Of a stretch of DNA of 64,000 nucleotides, positions 28,003-36,978 are shown piece after piece. How positions within the stretch are numbered: position 1 is the first letter of the stretch; each line of letters opens with the position of its first letter. The notes beneath the pieces are model-generated. The model was not told the DNA's origin, did not search any database, and worked only from the letters and a program-made list of their open reading frames with translations. This stretch comes from Syntrophotalea carbinolica DSM 2380 (GTDB taxonomy: Bacteria; Desulfobacterota; Desulfuromonadia; Desulfuromonadales; Syntrophotaleaceae), in contig NC_007498.2 of assembly GCF_000012885.1 (NCBI RefSeq), positions 3,256,001 to 3,320,000 on the forward strand. The letters run 5' to 3'. A program made the position numbers and the translations under genes.

Positions 28003-28530
28003 ATGAGCGACAGTTACCAAAAGGAAATCCCTAAGGCCCGTATCAATTTAGCGCTGGATGTTGAAACCGGGGGTCACCAGAAAAAGACGGAACTTCCCTT
28101 GAAAATGCTGGTGATGGGGGATTTCAGCAACGGCAAAACCAAGGGGAAAATAGCCGACCGACAGCGGATCAACATCAACAAGAACAATTTCGAATCGGTC
28201 ATGGCCGATCTCGCTCCGAGTGTCCGCTTCGACGTACCGAATCTGTTGGCCAAGGACGGCAGCGATTTTTCCATCGATCTCGCCTTTCAGTCGATGAAGG
28301 ATTTCCGCCCGGACAGCGTAGCGCATCAGATTCCCGAGATGCACAGCCTGATGGCGATGCGAAATCTGCTAAAGGATCTAAAATCGAACCTGCTGGACAA
28401 CGCCAAGTTTCGCAAGAAGCTGGAAAAGATCGTCAGCAACCAGCCTCAACTGGAAGGTTTGAAGCAGCAATTGGAAAAGTTGCTGGATGATTCCAATGAA
28501 ACGTCCAACCTGGAAATCCGCAGCTACTAA
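28003..28530 (+). CDS. tssB: T6SS contractile sheath small subunit TssB (VipA)
   Basis: 175 residues. Typical segments: PLKMLVMGDFSNGKTKGKIADRQ, the sheath-subunit helix region FQSMKDFRPDSVAHQIPEM, and a helical C-terminus (NLLKDLKSNLLDNAKFRKKLEKI). It co-assembles with TssC into the sheath whose contraction drives the Hcp tube. AAGGAG precedes the ATG. tssC follows 17 bases later. From here on the genes look richer in G and C than tssJ-tssA (by eye), which may mark a module boundary. Confidence 0.96.
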   Translation: MSDSYQKEIPKARINLALDVETGGHQKKTELPLKMLVMGDFSNGKTKGKIADRQRININKNNFESVMADLAPSVRFDVPNLLAKDGSDFSIDLAFQSMKDFRPDSVAHQIPEMHSLMAMRNLLKDLKSNLLDNAKFRKKLEKIVSNQPQLEGLKQQLEKLLDDSNETSNLEIRSY

Positions 28531-28547
28531 GAGCAGGAGACCCGAAT

Positions 28548-30089
28548 ATGAACATGCAGAATACGGCACCGAGCAAAAGCAAACCTCAAGAAGAAGTCCT
28601 TCTTGACAACGAGAACTCCTACGAACGTTTATGCGAGCTGGTCGACATCGCTCCCCTGAACGAATCGATCAAACTGAACAGCTTTGCCGACGCGTCCCGA
28701 ATGGCGGATATTTCCCTGCAGGAACGGCTGACGGCCGGCATCCAGGTGTTTCTCGACCTGGCAACCCGGAACAATTCCCAGATCGAACGGATCGACAAAA
28801 CCCTGCTCGACCAGTACATCGCCCAGATCGATCAGACCATCGGCAATCAACTGGATGTCATTCTTCACCACCTGGATTTTCAGAAGATGGAGAGTGCCTG
28901 GCGCGGCCTTCAATTCATGGTCGACCGCTGTGACTTCCGCTGCAACACCAAAGTGGAAATCCTCGACTGCTCCAAGGAGGATCTGCTGGAGGACTTCGAG
29001 GAAGCCCCCGAAATCATCCAGACCGGTCTCTACAAGCATGTCTATGTCAGCGAATACGACACGCCCGGCGGTCAGCCCTTTTCCAACATTGTCGCGAACT
29101 TCGAATTCGACAGCTCGGCCCAGGACGTCACCCTGCTGCGCGAAGCCTCCAAGGTTTCGGCCAGTGCCCACTGCCCCTTCCTGGCGTCGGTCGGTTCGAA
29201 ATTTTTCGGCAAATCCAGCGTCGAGGAAATCGCCAAGATCAACGACCTGTCCAACTACATGGAAAAGGCCGAGTTCACCCGCTGGAGAAGCTTCCGCGAA
29301 ACGGAAGACAGCCGCTACGTGGGTCTGCTGACTCCCCGATTCCTGCTGCGCCTGCCCTACGGCCAGGACACCATTCCGGTCCGCACCTTCAATTATGAAG
29401 AAAACGTCAGCGCCGAGGACCACCGCAGCTATCTGTTCGGCAACCCGGTCTTCGCCTTCGCCGGCAACATCGCCCAGAGCTTCGCCAAACACGGCTGGGC
29501 CGTCAACATCCGCGGTCCGGAAGCCGGAGGGAAAGTTGAAAATCTGCCGGTGCACCTGCACGACAGCGGGAAGGGCATGCAGATCAAGATGCCCACGGAA
29601 ATGCTGGTTTCCGAAACCCGCGAACTGGAAATGGCCAACCTCGGCTTCATCCCCCTGAGCTATTACAAAAACAGCGACTTCGCCTGCTTTTTCTCCGCCA
29701 ACTCGGTGCAGAAACCGAGCGAGTACGCCAACACCGAGGCCAACGCCAACAGCATGATCAACGCGCGGCTGCCCTACATCTTCCTGGTGTCGCGGCTCGC
29801 TCATTATCTCAAGGTCCTGCAGCGGGAAAACATCGGCTCGTCCAAGAGCCGCCAGAAACTGGAAAACGAACTGAACGCCTGGATCCAGACCCTGGTGACG
29901 AAAATGAAGGACCCCGAGCCGGAACTGATCGCCACCCACCCCCTGCGGGACGGCCAGGTAACGGTGCGGGAAATCCCGGAAAACCCGGGCTACTACAGCG
30001 TCGACCTGTTTGTCCGGCCGCATTTCCAGATCGAGGGGGTGGACGTGCAGTTGAAACTCGTGGCGCAGATGCCGCGGGATAATAAATAA
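28548..30089 (+). CDS. tssC: T6SS contractile sheath large subunit TssC (VipB)
   Basis: 513 residues. Hallmarks: LDVILHHLDFQKMESAWRGL, GGQPFSNIVANFEF, LTPRFLLRLPYG, and the C-terminal SVDLFVRPHFQIEGVDVQLKL. It is the main sheath subunit, recycled by ClpV. AGGAG lies nine bases upstream of the ATG. The stop is followed almost at once by a hairpin element (30104-30237) that separates it from hcp. Confidence 0.97.
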   Translation: MNMQNTAPSKSKPQEEVLLDNENSYERLCELVDIAPLNESIKLNSFADASRMADISLQERLTAGIQVFLDLATRNNSQIERIDKTLLDQYIAQIDQTIGNQLDVILHHLDFQKMESAWRGLQFMVDRCDFRCNTKVEILDCSKEDLLEDFEEAPEIIQTGLYKHVYVSEYDTPGGQPFSNIVANFEFDSSAQDVTLLREASKVSASAHCPFLASVGSKFFGKSSVEEIAKINDLSNYMEKAEFTRWRSFRETEDSRYVGLLTPRFLLRLPYGQDTIPVRTFNYEENVSAEDHRSYLFGNPVFAFAGNIAQSFAKHGWAVNIRGPEAGGKVENLPVHLHDSGKGMQIKMPTEMLVSETRELEMANLGFIPLSYYKNSDFACFFSANSVQKPSEYANTEANANSMINARLPYIFLVSRLAHYLKVLQRENIGSSKSRQKLENELNAWIQTLVTKMKDPEPELIATHPLRDGQVTVREIPENPGYYSVDLFVRPHFQIEGVDVQLKLVAQMPRDNK

Positions 30090-30103
30090 AAATGGTGACT
30101 AGC

Positions 30104-30237
30104 TTTTCATCCAAATCGAAATCGGGATCGAAATCGGCCTTTGACTTCGATTTGGATTCTGGGTCCGGGATCGAAACGGAAAATCGAATTAAATCGAAAG
30201 GCGAACACCCAATTTCGATTTCGATAGCGATTTCGAC
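30104..30237. repeat. MITE-like hairpin element, copy 1 (tssC-hcp gap)
   Basis: An AT/CG-mixed element built of TCGAAATCG words. Its first 30 bases (30104-30133, starting TTTTCATCCAAATCGAA) are identical to 36824-36853. It contains a perfect 10-bp inverted repeat CCAAATCGAA (30111-30120) / TTCGATTTGG (30146-30155), and a right-hand part (ATTTCGATTTCGATAGCGA) complementary to the left arm. It does not encode a protein. It separates the sheath genes from hcp. Confidence 0.75.
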
Positions 30238-30336
30238 ACCGACAACTTCAAAATCAATCGGCCCGGTTGAAATACAACGGGCCAATTTCCCCGCTGGTGC
30301 ACCAGGCACCGGACACATAAACCAAGGAGGATACCA

Positions 30337-30822
30337 ATGGCTATTCCCGGCTACATGACCATTCTCGACGATCAGGGTTCCAAGGTAGAAGGGCCGGTCA
30401 AGGTCGCAGGACGCGAAGGAACGATCGAAATCCTCGGCTTCGATCACGAACTGCGCATCCCCACCGACAACGACACCGGCAGCCTGACCGGCACCCGCAA
30501 GCACGAACCCTTCGTCTTCCTGAAAGCCTTCGACAACGCGACCCCGTATTTGTACAAAGCCTGCAGCAACGGCCAGACCCTGAAGAGGATCGACCTCAAA
30601 TGGTACCGCATCAACGATACCGGCACCGAGGAAGAATATTTCCGCCACACTCTGGAAAACGTCAAGCTCACCTCGGTCAAGCCGACCATGCACAACGTGA
30701 AGGACCTGGACAAAGAGCGCTATCCGCACCTGGAAGCGGTGGCCTGCCGCTACGCCAAGATCACCTGGACCTACATCGACGGCAACATCTCCTTTTCCGA
30801 CAGCTGGACCGAAGGACGCTGA
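30337..30822 (+). CDS. hcp: T6SS tube protein Hcp (TssD)
   Basis: 161 residues, the usual Hcp size. It shows the Hcp core: DDQGSKVEGPVKVAGREGTIEIL, TGTRKHEPFVFLKAFDNATPYLYKACSNGQ, and the C-terminal strands AKITWTYIDGNISFSDSW. Hexamers stack to form the tube ejected into target cells and can carry small effectors. AAGGAGG seven bases before the ATG is one of the strongest ribosome binding sites in the island, fitting high expression. It is flanked by the hairpin element upstream and a strong GC-rich stem-loop downstream, so its message level is probably set separately from its neighbours. Confidence 0.97.
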   Translation: MAIPGYMTILDDQGSKVEGPVKVAGREGTIEILGFDHELRIPTDNDTGSLTGTRKHEPFVFLKAFDNATPYLYKACSNGQTLKRIDLKWYRINDTGTEEEYFRHTLENVKLTSVKPTMHNVKDLDKERYPHLEAVACRYAKITWTYIDGNISFSDSWTEGR

Positions 30823-30828
30823 TTTAAT

Positions 30829-30858
30829 GCCCGGGGGTGCCGCAAGGCACCTCCGGGC
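30829..30858 (+). other. GC-rich stem-loop after hcp
   Basis: 13-bp arms GCCCGGGGGTGCC / GGCACCTCCGGGC with one mismatch, closed by a GCAA tetraloop, starting seven bases past the hcp stop. No T-run follows, so it probably stabilises the hcp message or attenuates read-through into tssE rather than terminating fully. Confidence 0.7.
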
Positions 30859-30940
30859 CCCCCCCTCTCCCTCGAGGAAGAAAGCTTGGGTGAGGGTGAA
30901 TAGAGGAACATCAAATAATACAACTATTTAGCAAGCAGCT

Positions 30941-31369
30941 ATGTCCCAAACTATCTTCGACATCCTGACATCCGATCCCTCCGGCGAATCACGGGGCGAG
31001 CTCAGATCTTCCGAGGAAGATCTGTACCTGAGCATCCGGAATCATCTGCGGCGGCTGTTCAATTCGCGGCGAGGCTCCCTGACCCATCTGCCGCACTTCG
31101 GCATGCCCGATATCGCCGCCCTGTATCTGGAGCTGCCCTACACCAGCGACCGGATCATGAGCGCCCTGCGGCAGTGCGTGATCGAATTCGAGCCCCGTCT
31201 GGGCCATCCTCATGTCCGCGCCATTCACCACGAAGATGATCGGGACGTTACCCAGTTCGAACTTTTCGGCGAAACCCCTTTGGGTCGCCGTGTCAAATAT
31301 ATCGTTTCGCTGTATCGAACCGGCGCCGTCGAGGTGGCCACCACCTGGGAGCAATACACCCATGGGTAA
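30941..31369 (+). CDS. tssE: T6SS baseplate protein TssE (gp25-like)
   Basis: 142 residues. The gp25-like fold is shown by SIRNHLRRLFNSRRGSLTHLPHFGMPDIA and, later, FEPRLGHPHVRA. It initiates sheath polymerisation at the baseplate wedge. The ATG follows a 118-base spacer after hcp. The stop lies inside the first codons of tssF (8-base overlap), so TssE and TssF are translationally coupled. Confidence 0.95.
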   Translation: MSQTIFDILTSDPSGESRGELRSSEEDLYLSIRNHLRRLFNSRRGSLTHLPHFGMPDIAALYLELPYTSDRIMSALRQCVIEFEPRLGHPHVRAIHHEDDRDVTQFELFGETPLGRRVKYIVSLYRTGAVEVATTWEQYTHG

Positions 31370-33119
31370 ATATTTCGATACGGAAATGCGACTGCTGCAG
31401 GAAGCGGCCCAAGATTTTGCCCGGGCTTTTCCCGAAAAAGCCCGGATGCTGGGCCTGCAGGATATCAAGGACTGCGATCCCTACGTGGAACGCCTGCTGG
31501 AGGGCATGGCCTTTCTGACGGCCGAGGTCAAACAACGGATCGACGACGATGTGCCGGAACTCGCCGAAGCGCTTCTGTCTCACGTCCGGCCTTATTTTCT
31601 GCGCCCCTTCCCTTCCTGCTGCATCATGCAGTTCAGCCCTCGTCCCGGCCAGATGAGGCAGACCACGACTCTGCCGAAGGGAACCTCCCTGACCAGCAAG
31701 GGGGTAACCCTGCCGGATCATACCCGGCAGACAGTCGGTGAACGCGTAAGCTGCAGTTTCCGCACCACCAGCGACGTAACCCTGCAGCCCCTGCGCCTGG
31801 CGTCCTTTCAGCTCGCCACCGCCTACCATGGCCGGCAGGAAATCCAGCTCCATTTTCAGTTCGACCATGACATTGCCCCGGACCAGTTGGATCTCGACTC
31901 GATCAAGCTGTACCTGCACGGAGACCCAGCGACTTCCATGGCCCTGTACCAGGCCCTGACGGCACAGGCGGAGGAGGTCAGTGTCACTTTCCCCGGCGAA
32001 GCGGTTCGGCCCTGCGTTCTTGGCCGCCAGGAAGCCATCGAACCCTGCCATCTGGACGCCGAGAACCTGCTGGTGAGTTCATCGGGCCGCGGTTTCCTCG
32101 GCTTTCATCTCCTGCACGAATATTTCTGCTTCCGCGAAAAATACCAGTTTGTGGCCCTACGCAACCTCAACAAGGTGTCGTGGCCAAAAAAATGTTGTGA
32201 ATTTATGATTCACATCCGGTTGGCGGAGGCCTTGTCTGATGAATATCGCCTGAGCAGGGAAAATTTCCGTCTGCACTGCGCCCCCGTCATCAACTTGTTC
32301 GAATCCACCAGCGAACCAATTTCACTGACCCATAAGCAGACGGAATACCCCGTGATCGCCGACACCAACCATCCCGACGGGATCCTCATCTACAGCGTCA
32401 ACGGGGTCACGGGCAAACAGCCGGCAACGGGCAAGATCCACCTCTATTCCGCGCTGCCTTCCTTCAACCATCGGGCCGGCACCGACCGTTACTACCATGT
32501 GAGCCATCGCGTCCGAGAAGGGCGCAGGCACATGACTTATCTGTCCGTCGGCGGGGCCATGACGGAACGACAGGAAATCCTCTCCTGCGACATTACCGCC
32601 TGTAATGGGGCTATTCCCCGGGAACACCTGCAGGTTCGAGACATCAAGGCCCCGGCACAGGAATTTCCGTCCAACGTAACCTGTGAAAACATCACCCGGC
32701 CCAGCCGGTTTCTCATGCCCCCCGACCGGCCGGACTACCGACTGGCGCTGGTCGCCCACCTGACGGTCAGCTACAACAGTCTGTCCTCCATCGACAGTTT
32801 TCGACAATTGCTGTCCCTGTACGACTGGAGCGACCAGGAGCAATCGGGCAAGCGCATCCGTGGCCTCACCGATATCCGGGTTTCGCCGCTCAATCGGGTG
32901 TATCGAGGTGCACTGCTGCGTGGCATGGACATACAACTGTCGATGGAGGAAAGCGAATACATCTCGCCGGCGGACACCTACATGTTCGGCACCATTCTGC
33001 ACCACTTCTTCAGTATGTACGCCAGCATCAACGCTTTTGTGCAAACCGGCTCCCGGCTGAGCCCTTCCAACAGTGAGATAACATGGGAACCATTGCTCGG
33101 GGAAAACTTCCTCATCTGA
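31362..33119 (+). CDS. tssF: T6SS baseplate wedge protein TssF
   Basis: 585 residues from ATG 31362; the longer open frame upstream lies over tssE in another frame and is not real. The start KYFDTEMRLLQEAAQDFARAFPEKA and DPYVERLLEGMAFLTAEVKQRIDDD are standard TssF. The C-terminus SMYASINAFVQTGSRL is conserved too. It pairs as a dimer with TssG around TssE in the wedge. It overlaps tssE by 8 and tssG by about 37 bases. Confidence 0.96.
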   Translation: MGKYFDTEMRLLQEAAQDFARAFPEKARMLGLQDIKDCDPYVERLLEGMAFLTAEVKQRIDDDVPELAEALLSHVRPYFLRPFPSCCIMQFSPRPGQMRQTTTLPKGTSLTSKGVTLPDHTRQTVGERVSCSFRTTSDVTLQPLRLASFQLATAYHGRQEIQLHFQFDHDIAPDQLDLDSIKLYLHGDPATSMALYQALTAQAEEVSVTFPGEAVRPCVLGRQEAIEPCHLDAENLLVSSSGRGFLGFHLLHEYFCFREKYQFVALRNLNKVSWPKKCCEFMIHIRLAEALSDEYRLSRENFRLHCAPVINLFESTSEPISLTHKQTEYPVIADTNHPDGILIYSVNGVTGKQPATGKIHLYSALPSFNHRAGTDRYYHVSHRVREGRRHMTYLSVGGAMTERQEILSCDITACNGAIPREHLQVRDIKAPAQEFPSNVTCENITRPSRFLMPPDRPDYRLALVAHLTVSYNSLSSIDSFRQLLSLYDWSDQEQSGKRIRGLTDIRVSPLNRVYRGALLRGMDIQLSMEESEYISPADTYMFGTILHHFFSMYASINAFVQTGSRLSPSNSEITWEPLLGENFLI

Positions 33120-34060
33120 TCGAGGACCTGCTGAAAAACCCTTCCGCCTACAGTGTCTTTCAGGCCCTGCACCTGATCGAGACCAACTTCGGGGAGGAAA
33201 CGGCAAGCGGTAACGAAACACAGGGATTCATCGACCTGGCTCCCGCCACGGAAATGACCTTTCCGGCCGGCGAAATTCGGCATTGCCGGGTGGATGAAAA
33301 CGCCCGTTACCGCCTGGAGCTGAATTTCATGGGGTTCTACGGGGTCGATTCGCCCCTGCCCCAATTTTTCAACGACATTGCAACATTCGATACGCCGCGC
33401 GGCGCCGAATTGCGCGGCTTTCTGGAGCTGTTCAACCAGCGGCTCTATCACCTGCTCTACGAAGCCTGGAAGAAGATGAACCTCCATGGTTCCGGCGATG
33501 GACGAACCAGCCTCTATTGCCGATACCTTGAAGCCCTTTCCGGCGGAGGCGGCACCTGCCGGGTTTCGGGACGCTTCGACTACGCGGGGATTTTGGCCAC
33601 CCGAGTCAAAAACAGCCAGTCCCTGGCCGACATGCTGGAGGATTTCCTGCATTGCCCGGTAACCGTCAAGCAGAACATTCCCTACTGGATCGAGCTGGAG
33701 GAAAGAACGTCGCTGGGAAGCGGTCTGGCCCTCGGAGACAACGCCATGCTGGGCAGCCGGCTGATGGATGTCAACAGCAAGATCCGGCTCCGAATAGGCC
33801 CCCTGCCGAGCCGCGATGCGGCCGACCTTCTGCCGGGACGCCGCGCGGCCGCCACCCTGGCCGACATGATTCGCGAATATCTGGATCCCACGATCCAGTA
33901 CGACCTGGAGCTGTTGATTCAGCCGGATGCGGGCTATGAGTCGATGCTGGGTGGAGGCCAGGCGGTTCTGGGCTGGACGACCTGTCTCGGCCAGGCCGGC
34001 GATAAGGTTAATCGCGTTCGGCTTACGGGGGGCAGTCTGGATCGGCAGCGGGAAACATAA
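33083..34060 (+). CDS. tssG: T6SS baseplate wedge protein TssG
   Basis: 325 residues. The N-terminus has the TssG motif LLKNPSAYSVFQALHLIE. The middle FMGFYGVDSPLPQFFNDIA and the later FLHCPVTVKQNIPYWIEL, LGDNAMLGSRLMD and LGWTTCLG segments are also family features. It begins inside the last codons of tssF, indicating coupled synthesis of the wedge heterotrimer. Confidence 0.95.
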   Translation: MGTIARGKLPHLIEDLLKNPSAYSVFQALHLIETNFGEETASGNETQGFIDLAPATEMTFPAGEIRHCRVDENARYRLELNFMGFYGVDSPLPQFFNDIATFDTPRGAELRGFLELFNQRLYHLLYEAWKKMNLHGSGDGRTSLYCRYLEALSGGGGTCRVSGRFDYAGILATRVKNSQSLADMLEDFLHCPVTVKQNIPYWIELEERTSLGSGLALGDNAMLGSRLMDVNSKIRLRIGPLPSRDAADLLPGRRAAATLADMIREYLDPTIQYDLELLIQPDAGYESMLGGGQAVLGWTTCLGQAGDKVNRVRLTGGSLDRQRET

Positions 34061-34069
34061 AAAGCCTAA

Positions 34070-34099
34070 CCCCCGATTTCAATTGCGATTCCGATAAAT
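34070..34099. repeat. Decayed half copy of the hairpin element (tssG-clpV gap)
   Basis: CCCCCGATTTCAATTGCGA followed by TTCCGATAAA resembles the right arm of the full element at 36915-36946 with several substitutions. It sits immediately before the clpV ribosome binding site. On its own it would be weak evidence; it is reported because it occupies the same kind of gene boundary as the two full copies. Confidence 0.4.
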
Positions 34100-34117
34100 A
34101 TTTTTTGGAGGAAATAG

Positions 34118-36817
34118 ATGAGCACCGCACAGATCAAAGCTCTGCTGGACAAACTGAACGAACACTGCCTGCAAGCCCTGGAATCGGCCGCCGCCTTTGC
34201 CGGGATGCGTGGTCATTTTGAAGTCTGTATCGAGCACCTGGTGGTCAAGCTGCTGGAGAAGGGCGAAGGGGACTTCGACCTGATCCTGCGCCATTTCGAC
34301 GTCAACCTGGACCGGCTCTGGCAGGCCATGCTGGACAACCTCAGCCGCCTGCGGTCCGGCAATCGCAACAAGCCGTCTTTTTCACTCCAGCTTCTGGAGT
34401 GGTTCGAACGGGCCTGGACGATCAGTTCCCTGCGCGACCCCCAGGCCCAACTGCGCTCGGGTGCTCTGCTCGAAGCCCTGCTGGACCTGGCGCCGCGACT
34501 TCCCGGCACGGCTTGGCTGTCCCTGGAAGTCGTATCCCGCAATCTGCTGCAGTCCCACCTGGCCGAACTGATCCGGTTTTCGGTGGAAAACCCTCAACTA
34601 CCCAGTGCAGCCGAAGCCGTAGTGCCATCTCCGGCGACGGCGTCGGTCCGTTCTGCCGACACCGCTACTCCGCACCTGGACGCCTACACCACCGACTTCA
34701 CGGCCCGGGCCGCCAAGGGTGCCATCGATCCGGTCCTGGGGCGCAACGACGAGATTCGTCAGATCATCGACATCCTGACCCGCCGCCGCAAGAACAATCC
34801 GATCCTGGTCGGCGAACCCGGCGTCGGCAAGACGGCCGTGGTGGAAGGCCTGGCCCTGCGGATTGCCGAAAACGGGGTGCCGGACAGCCTGAAAAAGGTC
34901 CGTCTGGTCGGGCTGGATCTGGGCCTGCTGCAAGCCGGAGCCGGGGTCAAGGGAGAATTCGAAAAACGCCTGAAATCGGTGATCGAAGAGATAATCTCCT
35001 CGCCGACTCCGATCATTCTGTTTATCGACGAGGCCCACACCCTGATCGGGGCCGGCGGCGACGCCGGCCAGGGCGATGCCGCCAATCTGTTAAAACCGGC
35101 CCTTGCCCGGGGAGAGCTGCGCACCCTGGCCGCCACCACCTGGAGCGAATACAAAAAGTATTTCGAGCGGGACGCGGCCCTGGAGCGCCGTTTTCAGATG
35201 GTCAAGGTGGAGGAACCCTCGCAGGACAACGCCATCGTCATGCTCAACGGCCTCAAGGGCCATTACCAGAAACATCACGGGGTACTGATCACCGATAGCG
35301 CGGTGGAGGCCGCGGTGAGCCTGTCGAGCCGCTACATCAATGGTCGCTACCTCCCCGACAAGGCCATCGACCTGCTCGATACCGCCGCCGCCCGGATCTG
35401 CATGGGCAAGGCCGCCACTCCGGCAGAGGTGGATACCGCCCGCGAGCATCTGACCTATATCGAAAGGCGCCGCAAACACCTGGCCGAGGAAACCGCCCAG
35501 GGTATCCCCGCCGACGTCAACCTGCTGGCCGACCTGCAACAACAGGAAGAGGAGGCCCGCAAGCAATTGACCGAACTGGAGCAACGCTGGCAAGCGGAAC
35601 GAGCCCTGGTCGGCCGGATTCAGGAATCCCGTACCGGCGGCAAGGACGCCCTCGCCGATCTGGCAACCCTGCAACGGGACCTGCAGGAATTACAGAAAAA
35701 CTCTCCTCTGGTCCAGCCCGAAGTCGACGCCGACACCATCGCCCGGGTGGTGGCCGACTGGACCGGCGTTCCCGTGGGCCGGATGGTAAAAAACGACCTG
35801 GCCAACCTGCTCGATTTCGAAAATACCCTGAGCCGGCGCATCATCGGCCAGGAGTCCGCCATCCACGCCATCGGCCAGTCGATTCGCTGCAGCAAGGCGG
35901 GCCTGCGGGAAAACCAAGCCCCCATCGGCGTGTTCCTGCTCACCGGCCCCAGCGGGGTGGGCAAAACCGAAACCGCCCGGGCCATCGCCGACACCCTGTA
36001 CGGCGGGGAACGGTTCATGGTGACCATCAACATGAGCGAATACCAGGAGGCCCATTCGGTTTCGCAATTGAAAGGCTCGCCGCCTGGCTATGTCGGCTAC
36101 GGCGAGGGCGGCATTCTGACCGAAGCGGTGCGCCAGAGGCCCTATTCGGTGATCCTGCTCGACGAGGTAGAAAAGGCCCATCCCGACGTACTCAACATGT
36201 TTTACCAGGTCTTCGATCGGGGCTTCATGCGCGACGGCGAAGGACGGGAAATCGATTTCAAGAACACCGTGCTCATCATGACCAGCAATCTGGGCGCCGA
36301 AACGATTCTGGATCTGTGCGCTCCTCCGGAACCGGTCGGCGAAGAGGAGGAGCCCGAAACGCCCTTCGCCCCACCATCCCACGGGGCCTTGATCGAGGCG
36401 GCCCGCCCCGCCCTGACGGCTCATTTCCCAGCGGCGCTGCTGGCCCGCATGCAGATCGTGCCCCTGCGTCCCCTGGATCGGGACACCCTGCGGCAGATCA
36501 TCGCCCAGAAACTCGACAAGGTCGCCCAGCGGCTGTTCGACGCCCACGGCATCCGCATGCGCTGCACCCCGGAGGTCATCGACCATCTCGTCGGCCGCTG
36601 CCATACCCCCGAATCGGGAGCCCGCGCCGTCAACACCCTGATCGAGCAAAACCTGTTGCCCGGCATCTCCCGCAGCCTGCTCGGCTTCATGGTCAACGAG
36701 GACATGCCGCAGCTCATGGCTCTCGAGGTTGGCGAAAACGGTGAACTTGAGTGCCTTTTCAGCGACATAGTGAAGGAGGACGAACCCCAATTCGCCCAGG
36801 CGGGGGCAGGTGGATAA
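34118..36817 (+). CDS. clpV: T6SS sheath-disassembling AAA+ ATPase ClpV (TssH)
   Basis: 899 residues. The N-terminal double ClpN-like domain (about 10-160) is followed by an alanine- and proline-rich linker. The first AAA+ module has Walker A GEPGVGKT at 232-239 and Walker B FIDEAH. A coiled-coil middle domain (~400-500) precedes the second AAA+ module, with Walker A GPSGVGKT near 610 and [12 protein letters not shown]. It extracts TssC from contracted sheaths for recycling. TTGGAGG precedes the ATG. The C-terminus has an acidic insertion ([16 protein letters not shown]) after the second Walker B, which is a little unusual. Confidence 0.97.
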   Translation: MSTAQIKALLDKLNEHCLQALESAAAFAGMRGHFEVCIEHLVVKLLEKGEGDFDLILRHFDVNLDRLWQAMLDNLSRLRSGNRNKPSFSLQLLEWFERAWTISSLRDPQAQLRSGALLEALLDLAPRLPGTAWLSLEVVSRNLLQSHLAELIRFSVENPQLPSAAEAVVPSPATASVRSADTATPHLDAYTTDFTARAAKGAIDPVLGRNDEIRQIIDILTRRRKNNPILVGEPGVGKTAVVEGLALRIAENGVPDSLKKVRLVGLDLGLLQAGAGVKGEFEKRLKSVIEEIISSPTPIILFIDEAHTLIGAGGDAGQGDAANLLKPALARGELRTLAATTWSEYKKYFERDAALERRFQMVKVEEPSQDNAIVMLNGLKGHYQKHHGVLITDSAVEAAVSLSSRYINGRYLPDKAIDLLDTAAARICMGKAATPAEVDTAREHLTYIERRRKHLAEETAQGIPADVNLLADLQQQEEEARKQLTELEQRWQAERALVGRIQESRTGGKDALADLATLQRDLQELQKNSPLVQPEVDADTIARVVADWTGVPVGRMVKNDLANLLDFENTLSRRIIGQESAIHAIGQSIRCSKAGLRENQAPIGVFLLTGPSGVGKTETARAIADTLYGGERFMVTINMSEYQEAHSVSQLKGSPPGYVGYGEGGILTEAVRQRPYSVILLDEVEKAHPDVLNMFYQVFDRGFMRDGEGREIDFKNTVLIMTSNLGAETILDLCAPPEPVGEEEEPETPFAPPSHGALIEAARPALTAHFPAALLARMQIVPLRPLDRDTLRQIIAQKLDKVAQRLFDAHGIRMRCTPEVIDHLVGRCHTPESGARAVNTLIEQNLLPGISRSLLGFMVNEDMPQLMALEVGENGELECLFSDIVKEDEPQFAQAGAGG

Positions 36818-36823
36818 AGGAGG

Positions 36824-36950
36824 TTTTCATCCAAATCGAAATCGGGATCGAAACCGGCTTTTTGCCTTTGATTTCGATTTGATGACTATCCCCGAAAATC
36901 AACAAAGCCACCCCCGATACCGATTTCGATAGCGATTTCGATTTGGAAAA
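36824..36950. repeat. MITE-like hairpin element, copy 2 (clpV-vgrG1 gap)
   Basis: 127 bases bounded by TTTTCATCCAAATCGAAATC on the left and, inverted, by GATTTCGATTTGGAAAA on the right. The terminal arms are complementary over about 33 bases with a few mismatches. The first 30 bases are identical to copy 1 at 30104. It starts seven bases past the clpV stop and ends 29 bases before the vgrG1 ATG, so any transcript would fold it into a long hairpin just ahead of the spike gene. Confidence 0.8.
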
Positions 36951-36978
36951 AGCAATAACCAAAGGAGGGAAAACTACC

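Noticed and set aside
28629-30023. 464-codon minus-strand frame opposite tssC
   Set aside because: Antisense shadow of a GC-biased, well-recognised gene; Val/Gly/Phe-rich translation with no domain.
30104-36950. Interpreting the TCGAAATCG repeats as a CRISPR array
   Set aside because: There are only two full copies 6.7 kb apart with inverted arms, no regular spacers and no cas genes.
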